Shown here piece after piece: positions 37,301 through 44,523 of a stretch of DNA of 64,000 nt. This DNA comes from Paenibacillus sp. FSL H7-0326 (lineage in GTDB: Bacteria > Bacillota > Bacilli > Paenibacillales > Paenibacillaceae): NCBI RefSeq assembly GCF_001955535.1, contig NZ_MPVN01000005.1, positions 62,001 to 126,000 of the forward strand. The letters are read 5' to 3'. Positions within the stretch are counted from its first letter, which is position 1. Each line of letters opens with the position of its first letter. The translations under genes and the position numbers were made by a program. A model generated the notes under the pieces. It was not told the origin of the DNA and made no database searches. It saw nothing but the letters and a program-made list of their open reading frames with translations.

Positions 37301-37432
37301 CGTTGTAAAGGCGCCGATAAAGTCCCGTGTTCCCGGGACACCTGTCGTATCGGAGCGGCTGAGACCAAGCGTATTTCCGGTAAACGTAATCGCCCCGGTG
37401 TCATTGTCAGTGAATCGGAGAAATAAAGCCAC
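34325..37432 (-). CDS. large DUF11-repeat surface-type protein
   Basis: 1035 residues from GTG 37432 (AGGAGG 7 nt upstream; an ATG at 37459 lies before that ribosome site). Residues 1 to about 345 form one domain with GWTLCVVYENSALPF, common in DUF11 proteins. Six modules of about 105-135 residues follow, each starting like VDKTV, IEKSV or ITKTA and ending in a TN.A.V strand. Modules 3 and 4 are nearly identical at their starts. There is no signal peptide, LPXTG or membrane anchor, so export, if any, is by an unknown route; spore surface or mother-cell roles are possible. Codon use and GC are higher than in the flanking island genes. Confidence 0.8.
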   Translation of the reverse strand: MALFLRFTDNDTGAITFTGNTLGLSRSDTTGVPGTRDFIGAFTTIDTSMQFGSYPPGTTDDFNLNSASAILRLPEDSEVLYAELIWAGTYAVTRGTNNYAAFINKSVSLTTPQGTTFSISPDPVTAQESHRNATDNYFRSQNVTSIIQQGGAGTYTVGGVVGNLDLGNSSANNCGWTLCVVYENSALPFRNLTLYVGDVEIASGIPELTTTLTGFATPTSGPISGRMALCAQDGDANKTGDQVLFGPDVSSLTVLQGPNNYPSNFFASQINDDNGLLDTSGTFGDRNQIAGQPGRQIVGGRQSWDITNIDVSSTLSNSQTSAVFQLRTGGDGYAVLAIGIYIDINSPRVTVDKTVDATQAVIGQVLTYTVVIENSGTVTADTAFLLDQLPNNTAFVPGSVTIGGDPAEDANPVSGIPLGALEPGSRITVTYQVRVISIPPDGVIVNEAVVNFEYQSVTGGPIYAGDITSNDVVTPVLAPSINIEKSVSPTEAEPGERVQYQIMISNTGEVDLTNVVVTDSLLGLRETIPSLPVGATTVLFDSFVIPAGAVPGEMIANTAVAASDQIGPVSDEALVTILAPTPGLEPALLIEKSVTPEFAEPGQLVEYRIEVINAGEVDLTNVVVTDAVLSLNEVIPSLPVGSSTVLFQQLRIPEGLEANSIITNVATAVSNETDSVSDEALVTILAPTPGLEPALLIEKSVTPEFAEPGQLVEYRIEVINAGEVDLTNVVVTDERIGLTEIIPSLPIGSNRVLVKSFQIPTGLVANSIITNIASAVSNELGPVRDEALVTILPPELPVYKLAITKTADRHTTPAGRTIHYQITVTNAGDTVLTSIRIRDELLDINRTIRSLAPNESIIVEGRYVVSSETPSRTVIVNTAWADAAETGPVSAETSVTVTESAMLDVEKSVTPRIISPGDVLTFCFEVVNITGTLSPVVLTNVILYDDLPRGTQFIEDSVMINDRPVTTVNPKQGIPLGSLAPGEAVVISFRARQLFVPAGERAENQAYVIYERADTEETDRADSNIVVIEVSEDDE
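35244..35730. repeat. 166-bp exact direct repeat, period 321 bp, inside the DUF11 gene
   Basis: 35244-35409 and 35565-35730 are identical base for base. The period equals 107 codons, one DUF11 module, so recombination between copies would add or remove whole modules in frame. Confidence 0.9.
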
Positions 37433-37731
37433 TTGTTCCCCTCCTAATGATCGATTCAATTTCTAATCGAGATTTCCTATGATTTATTGTTATGCCCAAA
37501 CAGGAAGCCGGGTTCCTCATTGTGCCGATAGTCCTGGAGGATCAGATAAGAGACACTTTAAAGTTCTCATTAGGTGAAAAAGGAAGGTCCAAAGACGGGT
37601 AATAATGGGGGGGGCGACACCGTAATTAGTGGTTGAGGAAGTGAGATAGCGAGGAAAACAAGGGTAAATATGGAAAAACATCTGTAAATCCTGTATTGTT
37701 GTAAGTCCCACCAAACAACAAGCCAAAGGAT

Positions 37732-38007
37732 ATGACAGATGCCACTTCAGTATATCAACGAACTGCTGAGCTACAACTTCAACAAATGATCTCCATGGAT
37801 GCAAAAGAGGTTCATCTGGAGGCAATACCGAGGGCATACTAAAAACCTTGCCCTCTTTGCTATTCCAACGCCTTTGTGAAGTGCGACGGCCGAAATTCCA
37901 CACGTAAAATCAGGCATTTGAGCATCTTCGGCAAAAAGAGCTATTTGCATATTCCAGCATTCCGCTCCGGATGCTCTGCCTTTTCTGCAATCTCTAATCC
38001 AAGGTAA
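37732..38007 (+). mobile_element. ISL3-type transposase remnant (N-terminal part, in-frame stop)
   Basis: ATG 37732 after AAAGGA opens MTDATSVYQRTAELQLQQM...; an in-frame TAA interrupts at codon 37, and the same frame continues KPCPLCYSNAFVKCDG then RKIRHLSIFGKKSYLHIP and ends at TAA 38005. CPxC plus a downstream Cys and the RxIRHLxIxG pattern are the N-terminal zinc-binding region of ISL3-family transposases. The catalytic domain is missing. The 37433-37731 stretch before it has a G8 run (37607-37614) but no gene. Confidence 0.65.
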
Positions 38008-38108
38008 TTGTATGAACGTTGCTCAATTTCTGCTTCAATGAGTCCCCAAAGCATAGACAGCTTTCTATGGTATCCCTTGCTTAGGAGAAACCCTTCAAGT
38101 TTAAATAA

Positions 38109-38495
38109 TTACCTCAAAAATGAATTGAGGACATCTGTTAGTCCATTAATTATTGTTTGATCTGAAACGAATTTGAATTTCAACATATGTTCCGCATGGC
38201 TGCCTCCAATTTGACCTGTAATAACTAAATGGCCTAAACCGCTAACCTTAAATATTATATTTGCATCAGAATCATAATCGTCCAGAGTAATACTCCCTAA
38301 TAAATTTCTTTGCATTTCTCTTAATTTCTCAATTATCAGATTTATTCTTTCTTTTGAGATACAAAAGTTAGACTCACCGCTGAATCCCCCTGATTTTACT
38401 CTTATGCTCAAGGTAATATAATCTTCAACTGTATATAAATACTCTAAGCAAAGTAACTGACTATCATTAGATATAACTGCATCTATATCATTCAT
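38109..38495 (-). CDS. WapI-like immunity protein
   Basis: 128 residues. The C-terminal half (NIIFKVSGLGHLVITGQIGGSHAEHMLKFKFVSDQTII) resembles WapI-type immunity proteins, which have a GH(I/L)xxxGQ...H.LKF.F..DQT pattern; this is recalled, not searched. Acidic and soluble. Start ATG 38495 with GGAAG 9 nt upstream. First of six intact minus-strand genes in a row without a toxin gene. Confidence 0.6.
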   Translation of the reverse strand: MNDIDAVISNDSQLLCLEYLYTVEDYITLSIRVKSGGFSGESNFCISKERINLIIEKLREMQRNLLGSITLDDYDSDANIIFKVSGLGHLVITGQIGGSHAEHMLKFKFVSDQTIINGLTDVLNSFLR

Positions 38496-38522
38496 TTATT
38501 CTTCCGCCTTCAACTTTACTAT

Positions 38523-38903
38523 TCAGGCTTTTATTAATTCATAATTTCGAGCTATAACCCAACCACTGAGCCCAAAGGATGATAGTATTTCATAGTAATT
38601 ATAATTCTCTATGAGTAGTCTTTCTGATAATTCTTCAATGGTGTTATAATACATCGGCCACGTAGAGTTCTTATATTTATCTAATACATCACGATGATCA
38701 ATAACAAAATTAGAAATCTCCGATTTTTTAATATCAAGAATAATACTGTTTTCTAATTCAGTTTCAAACATATGGGCAAAAACATCAGAAAACACTATCT
38801 TAGTCAGCGATTCAGTTTGATAATCAAATGTGTTCATTATAATCGTACGATTCTTCAAACTAACTTCATAAGATATGATCTCATTATCATGGACACTTGT
38901 CAT
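38523..38903 (-). CDS. immunity-like hypothetical protein
   Basis: About 126 residues from MTSVHDNEIISYEVSLKNRTIIMNTF; GGGAG precedes this ATG by 9 nt, so the in-frame ATGs upstream are not preferred. Contains FSDVFAHMFETELENSI and ends with a Tyr-rich LIENYNYYEILSSFGLSGWVIA helix-strand, a pattern common in small immunity-type proteins of Bacillota. No named family assigned. AT-rich. Confidence 0.55.
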   Translation of the reverse strand: MTSVHDNEIISYEVSLKNRTIIMNTFDYQTESLTKIVFSDVFAHMFETELENSIILDIKKSEISNFVIDHRDVLDKYKNSTWPMYYNTIEELSERLLIENYNYYEILSSFGLSGWVIARNYELIKA

Positions 38904-39046
38904 TTTCTTCATCTCCCGCTCTAATCCCAAGTTAAACGAGCTTGTTAACATTATTCTAGTTAATAGAAACATTAGTTCTAATTCCTAACTCAGGACTTAA
39001 TCTCATACAAAGTGCTCCCTGTTCATCTATAAATAAAGCCTTCCAA

Positions 39047-39493
39047 TCATAATCCTACAGCTATTTTTCGTATTTCTTTTCTCATTGCATCTAATTTTAA
39101 TTCCTGGAAATGAACCCTACTTGATAACAACCAATGAAATAAAATATCAGTAGGATTGGCTGTCGTTATATACACTTGATCATCTTCAAAATCATAACCA
39201 AGTCCGTCCCATAATTTCATCAAATCAGACTTTGAAAAGATGAATTGATTTGCATATCTATAATGCTCTTTCACTGGTAGTAATAATAAATACTCTTCCA
39301 AACTTTTGATGATATACAAATAATACGAATATTCTATTCCTGAGAAACCAAAATTCAGATCAAGCCCAAGAACATTATCTACAGAAGTTACTAAGCTATA
39401 AGAGGGACCCTCATAAATGATCTGTGACTCTACCTTTAAGGTTACTATTTGATCTGTACCCTCTCCGGTTATTTTGTAGGTGAAGCTATCCAT
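39047..39493 (-). CDS. immunity-like hypothetical protein
   Basis: 148 residues, acidic, soluble: MDSFTYKITGEGTDQIVTLKVESQ..., with alternating strands and a helical C-terminus (FHWLLSSRVHFQELKLDAMRKEI). AGGAGGG precedes the ATG. No family recognised. It sits 74 bp upstream of the previous small gene and 26 bp after the next one, in the array. Confidence 0.55.
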   Translation of the reverse strand: MDSFTYKITGEGTDQIVTLKVESQIIYEGPSYSLVTSVDNVLGLDLNFGFSGIEYSYYLYIIKSLEEYLLLLPVKEHYRYANQFIFSKSDLMKLWDGLGYDFEDDQVYITTANPTDILFHWLLSSRVHFQELKLDAMRKEIRKIAVGL

Positions 39494-39518
39494 TTTACCC
39501 TCCTGACTGGAATAACAC

Positions 39519-40175
39519 TTAAGTATAGAACTCCATCAACTTCGAGGTAATCTCTTCAGGAACGATACAATTTTTAAATTGAAGTGATACTAAATTAGTA
39601 ATGGCTTCATCCATCGTAAACCACAATTCTTTGTTATAGTCTTTTATCTCGTCACTGAAGCCTGCAACACAAATACCGTAACTCCTCTCTCCCCATATCG
39701 CCCATTTCATAGACGAAGACAGCCACACGACCACTTCTGAATTGGATACGATCGAGTCCGCAGGGCTGTCTATAGGACTCTCATTAAGCATATTCCAATA
39801 TTCATCTGCTGTTGTTCCTTTATTAAGCGTACACCAGTTATACCGGGAGAACTCATTATAGTAGTAGTCTACAGGATGTGGGTCTAAGACAGCCATAATG
39901 ACATAAGAGTCACCGAATGTATCGATTAGTCGCTTCAGTTCATCCCAAAAGTGATAACTCATTGCATAATCAAAATCAAGTACAGCTGTTTTTTGAAACG
40001 GCACTCTAAATACTTGGTTCGGTAGTCGCTGTTTATCGTAAAACACTTTTGAAACGAAGTGTGACGCTTCTTCAAAAACGTTTGTATCTTTTATGATTTG
40101 GCTCAATGGGTAGCCCCCTGACCTCGTTAAAAATACCCCTAAAATATCATCGTTTAAACCCAAGGGTTTTTCCAA
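39519..40175 (-). CDS. immunity-like hypothetical protein, 218 residues
   Basis: The largest gene of the array. Contains DYAMSYHFWDELKRLIDTFGDSYVIMAVLDPHP and WLSSSMKWAIWGERSYGICVAGF. No signal peptide or membrane span. The frame starts at a TTG (40175) with no visible ribosome site and an in-frame stop just upstream, so translation may depend on upstream coupling or the start may have been damaged. No family assigned. Confidence 0.5.
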   Translation of the reverse strand: MEKPLGLNDDILGVFLTRSGGYPLSQIIKDTNVFEEASHFVSKVFYDKQRLPNQVFRVPFQKTAVLDFDYAMSYHFWDELKRLIDTFGDSYVIMAVLDPHPVDYYYNEFSRYNWCTLNKGTTADEYWNMLNESPIDSPADSIVSNSEVVVWLSSSMKWAIWGERSYGICVAGFSDEIKDYNKELWFTMDEAITNLVSLQFKNCIVPEEITSKLMEFYT

Positions 40176-40221
40176 TATCTATTCTAAGGGGGAGTTTATC
40201 TTTCTTGTATTAAAAAATGAC

Positions 40222-40581
40222 TTATTTCTTCAATACTATTAGTTCTTTACTTAATATCTCAAGATCTAGAGGCGGCATAGCAATCTTACACTTGAAATAT
40301 TTTATTCCGTTAGATATATAATCCTGAAGCTCAATGTTCTGCAAAAAGTACGGGAGTTGATTGCTATTTAGTTCACGAACAGGCTTCTCTTTATCATAAT
40401 TTAATGCATGATTGTAGTTTATTTGATAACAATTAGAGAATTTTAAAACGACCTCACGATCATCATCCTCATAAACTAGAACTAGTTCATCACCAAAAAA
40501 GTTTGTACTTAATCTTTTAACCCTCGCATCCCAATAGTGGGAATCTTCGATCTTCTTTAAAAGTTGTTCTGCTTCCATCAT
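40222..40581 (-). CDS. immunity-like hypothetical protein, 119 residues
   Basis: MMEAEQLLKKIEDSHYWDARVKRLSTNFFGDELVLVYEDDDREVVLKFSNCYQINYNHA...; the order HYWDxxV - DEVxLVYED - KFxxCYQ - PPLDLEI resembles a family of small proteins often linked to polymorphic toxins. GTGAGG lies 5 nt before the ATG at 40581 (an adjacent ATG at 40578 also fits). The name of the family was not recalled with certainty. Confidence 0.55.
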   Translation of the reverse strand: MMEAEQLLKKIEDSHYWDARVKRLSTNFFGDELVLVYEDDDREVVLKFSNCYQINYNHALNYDKEKPVRELNSNQLPYFLQNIELQDYISNGIKYFKCKIAMPPLDLEILSKELIVLKK

Positions 40582-40613
40582 GATTACCTCACTTTTTCTC
40601 AAGGTTCTATAAA

Positions 40614-41138
40614 TTAGTGTTTTTCTACAAACAGTCCTAAACCTTCAATTCGGGGTATCAATGAATCAATGGATTTGGAAGTATGGAATCCCATTAAATA
40701 GTCATATCCAATAAAAACTTTCATTCTCCTAGGATAAAAAACATCAGCACCAAGATCTTCACGTAATTGCAGTCTGCAGAAAGAATCCAATTTATCTTTA
40801 TCTAACTGCTCTAAGTCATTAGCATTGCTGTATATTTCCAATACTTCTTCAGTATAAAGCTCACGATAATCCTGGATCATTTCCATAAAAGTATCATATG
40901 AAAAACTTCGAATCACCTTGTTGATCAACAAAAATGGTGTTTCGAGATAATCCATAACTATATGAATTGCTTTGATATAACTGTCTTCAACTTCTACATA
41001 TTTAGCGACAGTCAATGTTTCACCATCAAATGACTTGCCAATGTCACTAATCGCAGTCCAAACTTCCTTATCATCTCCATTTTTATCAACAGTAAGAGGA
41101 TTATATTTCGAGATTCTATATTTGTACAAATCATTCAC
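40614..41138 (-). CDS. immunity-like hypothetical protein, 174 residues
   Basis: Begins MNDLYKYRISKYNPL from a GTG, contains VWTAISDIGKSFDGETLTVAKYVEVEDSYIKAIHIVMDYL and ends PRIEGLGLFVEKH. This N-terminal arrangement is common in small Bacillota proteins of toxin-immunity loci. No good ribosome site is seen before the GTG. It is the first gene of the minus-strand array; about 150 bp of AT-rich sequence separates it from the divergent secreted protein gene. Confidence 0.5.
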   Translation of the reverse strand: MNDLYKYRISKYNPLTVDKNGDDKEVWTAISDIGKSFDGETLTVAKYVEVEDSYIKAIHIVMDYLETPFLLINKVIRSFSYDTFMEMIQDYRELYTEEVLEIYSNANDLEQLDKDKLDSFCRLQLREDLGADVFYPRRMKVFIGYDYLMGFHTSKSIDSLIPRIEGLGLFVEKH

Positions 41139-41364
41139 CTATTATTTTCTTTTATTGTCTCCGGATATTGTATAGAGATTATCATTTATTCAATAGCCTG
41201 TCGCTACCCTCATGCCTACCCACTTCAACTAACTGTGACCTACGCTGTTTTTTAATTCGAATCGAAACTTCCTGCTAATTTTCGCGTTTTAAATGTGGCA
41301 ATGTGCGAGTTCACTTGTCCATAAAGCCTATCATTCCAGACATCCAAGAAGGAGACTTAAACAG

Positions 41365-42861
41365 ATGAAACACAAATGGAAGCAAGCTGCTCTGATCGGT
41401 TGTGCCGTTCTTGGCATAACAGCAACGCTTAACTTATCGGGACAAGCTGCTGCTGCAGTGAATACGAGTCCGGATCTCAACACCCTCTTGAAGGACAGCG
41501 TCGCGTTGTCGATCGGGAGCCCGAACAGCCTGTCCTTTGGAGAGGCGAAATTCATTGATGAAGAAAATTCCGAAATCACCCCTTATATTAAAAATCAGCG
41601 CACATTGACACCGCTTCGCTTCATCAGCGAGAATCTCGGAGCTACAGTAACCTGGAATCAGGCAGCTTCGACTGTAACGATCAAGGATGGCCCAAATACG
41701 ATGAAGATTACGCTGGGCAGCAGCACCGTATGGGTTAACGGCAAGAAATCCTTACTTGATGCACCAGCCGAAATTAAGCAGGGCCGTGTCTTCGTGCCGC
41801 TCCGTTATATTAGCGAAACCTTGGGACTAACCGTATTTTATGAGCGTGGTCTTATTGTCATTGGTGATAAATCGGTGCTTACACCGAAGCAGGATGCTCA
41901 AACGGTCGATTATATTCAGTATGTACTTGCCCCGGATCAGAAAATGCTGCTTACCGAGTATGTTACTGAGGCTGTAAGCCACCCCGACAAGCCGGTCATC
42001 TATACGATTGACGACAGCAAATCTCGAATCCGTGCATATGATCTTGTGAATCAAAAACAGGCGGCTGTCTCCCCTGCCTTTAAGGAAACACCAAGAAAGA
42101 TGACCTACGCAAACGGTGAGTTATACGTCATCTTCACTTACACAGAATACAATAATACGGAGACCGAAGCTGGGGTGATACGGGTGCTTGACCCCGACAC
42201 GCTGAGTGTTAAGGATTCGTGGGAAATTGATATTACTCCTTACAACATCGTTGCTGACGACAGCGGAAAAGTCTATGTAAATTCTGGTTCCGACAGACAG
42301 TACGTGTTCAAGAGATATGATCGTTATACTCACCAGGAGCTTTCCTCTATACGAAATTATTACAATAAAACAAACATCGTCATGCACCCGGATCAAACTA
42401 GAATCTACGGTGTCAATCAAGGGGTAAGTCCAAGAGACATGGAAGTATTTCATGTAAATGAAGGGATATTCACCTCAAGATATGACTCACCTTACCACGG
42501 TGATCATGACATGGGTACTGTCATTGCAGTGACTGGCGATGGACGCTATATTGTTAACAGCTCAGGCGCTGTATTTACTTCGACCAAAAGCAAGAGCAGT
42601 GATATGTATTATGTAGGGGCTATTTCTGCTTTTGATGCCATTGCAACCAGTCCTGACCATGAGGATCAGTTCTTTGTCGTCAAAGGTAATCTGGTCTATC
42701 AAATCGACGCGGATACGATGCTGCCCCTGAATACCTTCCGTACAGAGGGCACCGCGGTCCAATTAATGATGTCCAAGGACAAGCTTATTGCCATTACCAA
42801 GATCAAAACATCAGGCACCAACATTACCAAATCAGCGGTAGAAATGTTGAAGCCTCTATAA
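41365..42861 (+). CDS. secreted protein with copper amine oxidase N-terminal (stalk) domains
   Basis: 498 residues. Signal peptide MKHKWKQAALIGCAVLGITA...GQAAAA. Two copies of the stalk domain follow: PYIKNQRTLTPLRFISENLGATVTW and ...EIKQGRVFVPLRYISETLGLTVFY (about 70-175), the usual N-terminal module of Paenibacillus surface proteins. The remainder is a beta-propeller-like region with VIYTIDDSKSRIRAYDL, IRVLDPDTLSV, IVADDSGKVYVNSGS. Start at 41365 has AAGGAG 10 nt upstream. It is probably a cell-wall or extracellular sensing/binding protein; no oxidase domain is present. Confidence 0.82.
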   Translation: MKHKWKQAALIGCAVLGITATLNLSGQAAAAVNTSPDLNTLLKDSVALSIGSPNSLSFGEAKFIDEENSEITPYIKNQRTLTPLRFISENLGATVTWNQAASTVTIKDGPNTMKITLGSSTVWVNGKKSLLDAPAEIKQGRVFVPLRYISETLGLTVFYERGLIVIGDKSVLTPKQDAQTVDYIQYVLAPDQKMLLTEYVTEAVSHPDKPVIYTIDDSKSRIRAYDLVNQKQAAVSPAFKETPRKMTYANGELYVIFTYTEYNNTETEAGVIRVLDPDTLSVKDSWEIDITPYNIVADDSGKVYVNSGSDRQYVFKRYDRYTHQELSSIRNYYNKTNIVMHPDQTRIYGVNQGVSPRDMEVFHVNEGIFTSRYDSPYHGDHDMGTVIAVTGDGRYIVNSSGAVFTSTKSKSSDMYYVGAISAFDAIATSPDHEDQFFVVKGNLVYQIDADTMLPLNTFRTEGTAVQLMMSKDKLIAITKIKTSGTNITKSAVEMLKPL

Positions 42862-42909
42862 CCAAGCTATAGTTGCTATATCACTTAAATGAACTTCTCA
42901 ATTGTTTAA

Positions 42910-42956
42910 AACATCAAGAAGAGCCTTCCCTTGCGGGTTAGGCTCTTCTTGATGTT
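42910..42956 (+). terminator. terminator of the stalk-domain protein gene
   Basis: 17-bp perfect stem (42910-42926 with 42940-42956) around a 13-nt loop, followed by TGTTCTTG. Confidence 0.85.
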
Positions 42957-43023
42957 TGTTCTTGATCTTTAATGCTATGAAATAAAAGATTCAGCGAATT
43001 AATTATCATGATACATATCTCTA

Positions 43024-44319
43024 TTACAAAATAAGAAGCCACAGGTACAAGCCCAGCAGCGTAATAAACAAGGTTGGGATCGTAATCATGATGCCTGTCT
43101 TGAAATACGTCCCCCAGGAGATCCTGATGCCTTTGGCTGACAGCACATGCAGCCAGAGCAGGGTCGCAAGCGACCCGATCGGCGTTATTTTCGGTCCAAG
43201 ATCAGAACCGATCACGTTCGCATAGATCAGTGCTTCCTTCACCGCGTGAGTCGTCTCTACCGCATCAATCGCAAGGGCGCCAATCATCACGGTCGGCAAA
43301 TTATTCATAATGGATGAGAGGATGGCCGCGATGAAGCCCATCCCCATCGTGGCAGCGAACAACCCTTGAGCAGCTACAGCACCGATGGCATCCGCCAAAA
43401 TGTCCGTAAGCCCTGCATTCCGCAGTCCATACACCACGACATACATCCCCACCGAGAAGAACACGATGCTCCACGGTGCACCTCGGACGACCTCCTTGGT
43501 CTGAATCGCCGGACTTCTTCTCGCGAGTACGAGGAACAGAATTGCAATGATTCCTGCTACCACCGATACCGGAACACCGACAAACTCACACACAAAATAT
43601 CCGATGAGCAGCAGTCCCAGCACATACCATGAAATACGGAACAGCTTCGGATCCTTGATCGCTTCAGATGGTGCCTTCAGCTCTGAATCGTCAAACCGCT
43701 TAGGGAAGCTCTTGTGGAAGAATAGATACAATACGAGGATGCTGGCACCGAGAGAGAACAGACTCGGGACGATCATTCGACTCGCATATTCGCCAAAGCT
43801 GATGCCGAAGAAGTCGGCAGAGACGATGTTAACCAGGTTGCTCACAATGAGCGGCAGTGAAGTCGTATCCGCGATAAACCCGCTTGCAATGATATAAGGG
43901 AACACCTTCTTCTCATCAAATCGGAGGGCACGGACCATCGCCAGCACAATCGGAGTCAGAATCAAGGCCGCTCCGTCGTTGGCGAAGAAAGCAGATACCA
44001 GTGCGCCGAGAACACTGATATACACGAACATCCGAATTCCATTTCCTCTGGCTGCCTTGGCCATATGGAGGGCTGCCCATTCAAAGAACCCGATTTGATC
44101 CAGAATCAGGGAGATCAGAATGATGCCAATGAAGGCCAGCGTCGCATTCCAGACAATCTGTGTCACATCATAGACATCTCCGAAGCTCACTACCCCCGCC
44201 AGCAGCGCGAGAACTGCCCCGCCGCATGCGGACCAGCCGATCGACAGGTTACGGGGCTGCCATATGACAAGTACTAAAGTAATTACAAAAATAACGCAGG
44301 CTAATATTGCTGTAGCCAC
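43024..44319 (-). CDS. arsB: arsenite efflux membrane protein ArsB
   Basis: About 431 residues with eleven or twelve membrane spans. Signatures of the ArsB/NhaD ion-transporter superfamily: [78 protein letters not shown] and [21 protein letters not shown]. It should export arsenite/antimonite. The GTG at 44319 fits the GGGGG ribosome site better (9 nt) than the ATG at 44328 (adjacent). No arsR or arsC is linked, unusual for ars operons. Confidence 0.87.
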   Translation of the reverse strand: MATAILACVIFVITLVLVIWQPRNLSIGWSACGGAVLALLAGVVSFGDVYDVTQIVWNATLAFIGIILISLILDQIGFFEWAALHMAKAARGNGIRMFVYISVLGALVSAFFANDGAALILTPIVLAMVRALRFDEKKVFPYIIASGFIADTTSLPLIVSNLVNIVSADFFGISFGEYASRMIVPSLFSLGASILVLYLFFHKSFPKRFDDSELKAPSEAIKDPKLFRISWYVLGLLLIGYFVCEFVGVPVSVVAGIIAILFLVLARRSPAIQTKEVVRGAPWSIVFFSVGMYVVVYGLRNAGLTDILADAIGAVAAQGLFAATMGMGFIAAILSSIMNNLPTVMIGALAIDAVETTHAVKEALIYANVIGSDLGPKITPIGSLATLLWLHVLSAKGIRISWGTYFKTGIMITIPTLFITLLGLYLWLLIL

Positions 44320-44447
44320 AAATGACATCCCCCATGCTCACAAACTTTATTTTTATAATTTGCTAATCCATTTCAATATAACGAAACTCATTATATAAGT
44401 ATTGGCTGATGTTCACAATCATTTTTGGAATGCCATAATCAGACGAA

Positions 44448-44499
44448 GAAAAGCACCCCTTATCGGAGTGCTCTTTGGAGTGCTCTTTGGAGTGCTCTT
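44448..44499 (-). terminator. terminator hairpin with triplicated 12-bp arm
   Basis: After the sugar-binding protein gene, AAGAGCACTCC pairs with GGGGTGCTTTTCTT. The 5-prime arm exists in three tandem copies of a 12-bp unit (GGAGTGCTCTTT on the plus strand at 44465, 44477 and 44489, the last 11 bp). Any copy could pair, with loops of different length. Confidence 0.6.
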
Positions 44500-44523
44500 C
44501 CCTAGTCTCAGGAAAAAATTCAA

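Noticed and set aside
37517-37903. 128-codon minus-strand ORF
   Set aside because: Antisense to the ISL3 transposase remnant, whose plus-strand frame has the recognisable zinc-finger motif.
37732-38007. In-frame TAA in the ISL3 remnant as programmed readthrough
   Set aside because: The downstream frame ends after the zinc region with no catalytic domain, so this is decay, not recoding.
33927-38007. Intact composite transposon
   Set aside because: No terminal inverted repeats or target duplications could be seen and both transposase copies are fragments.
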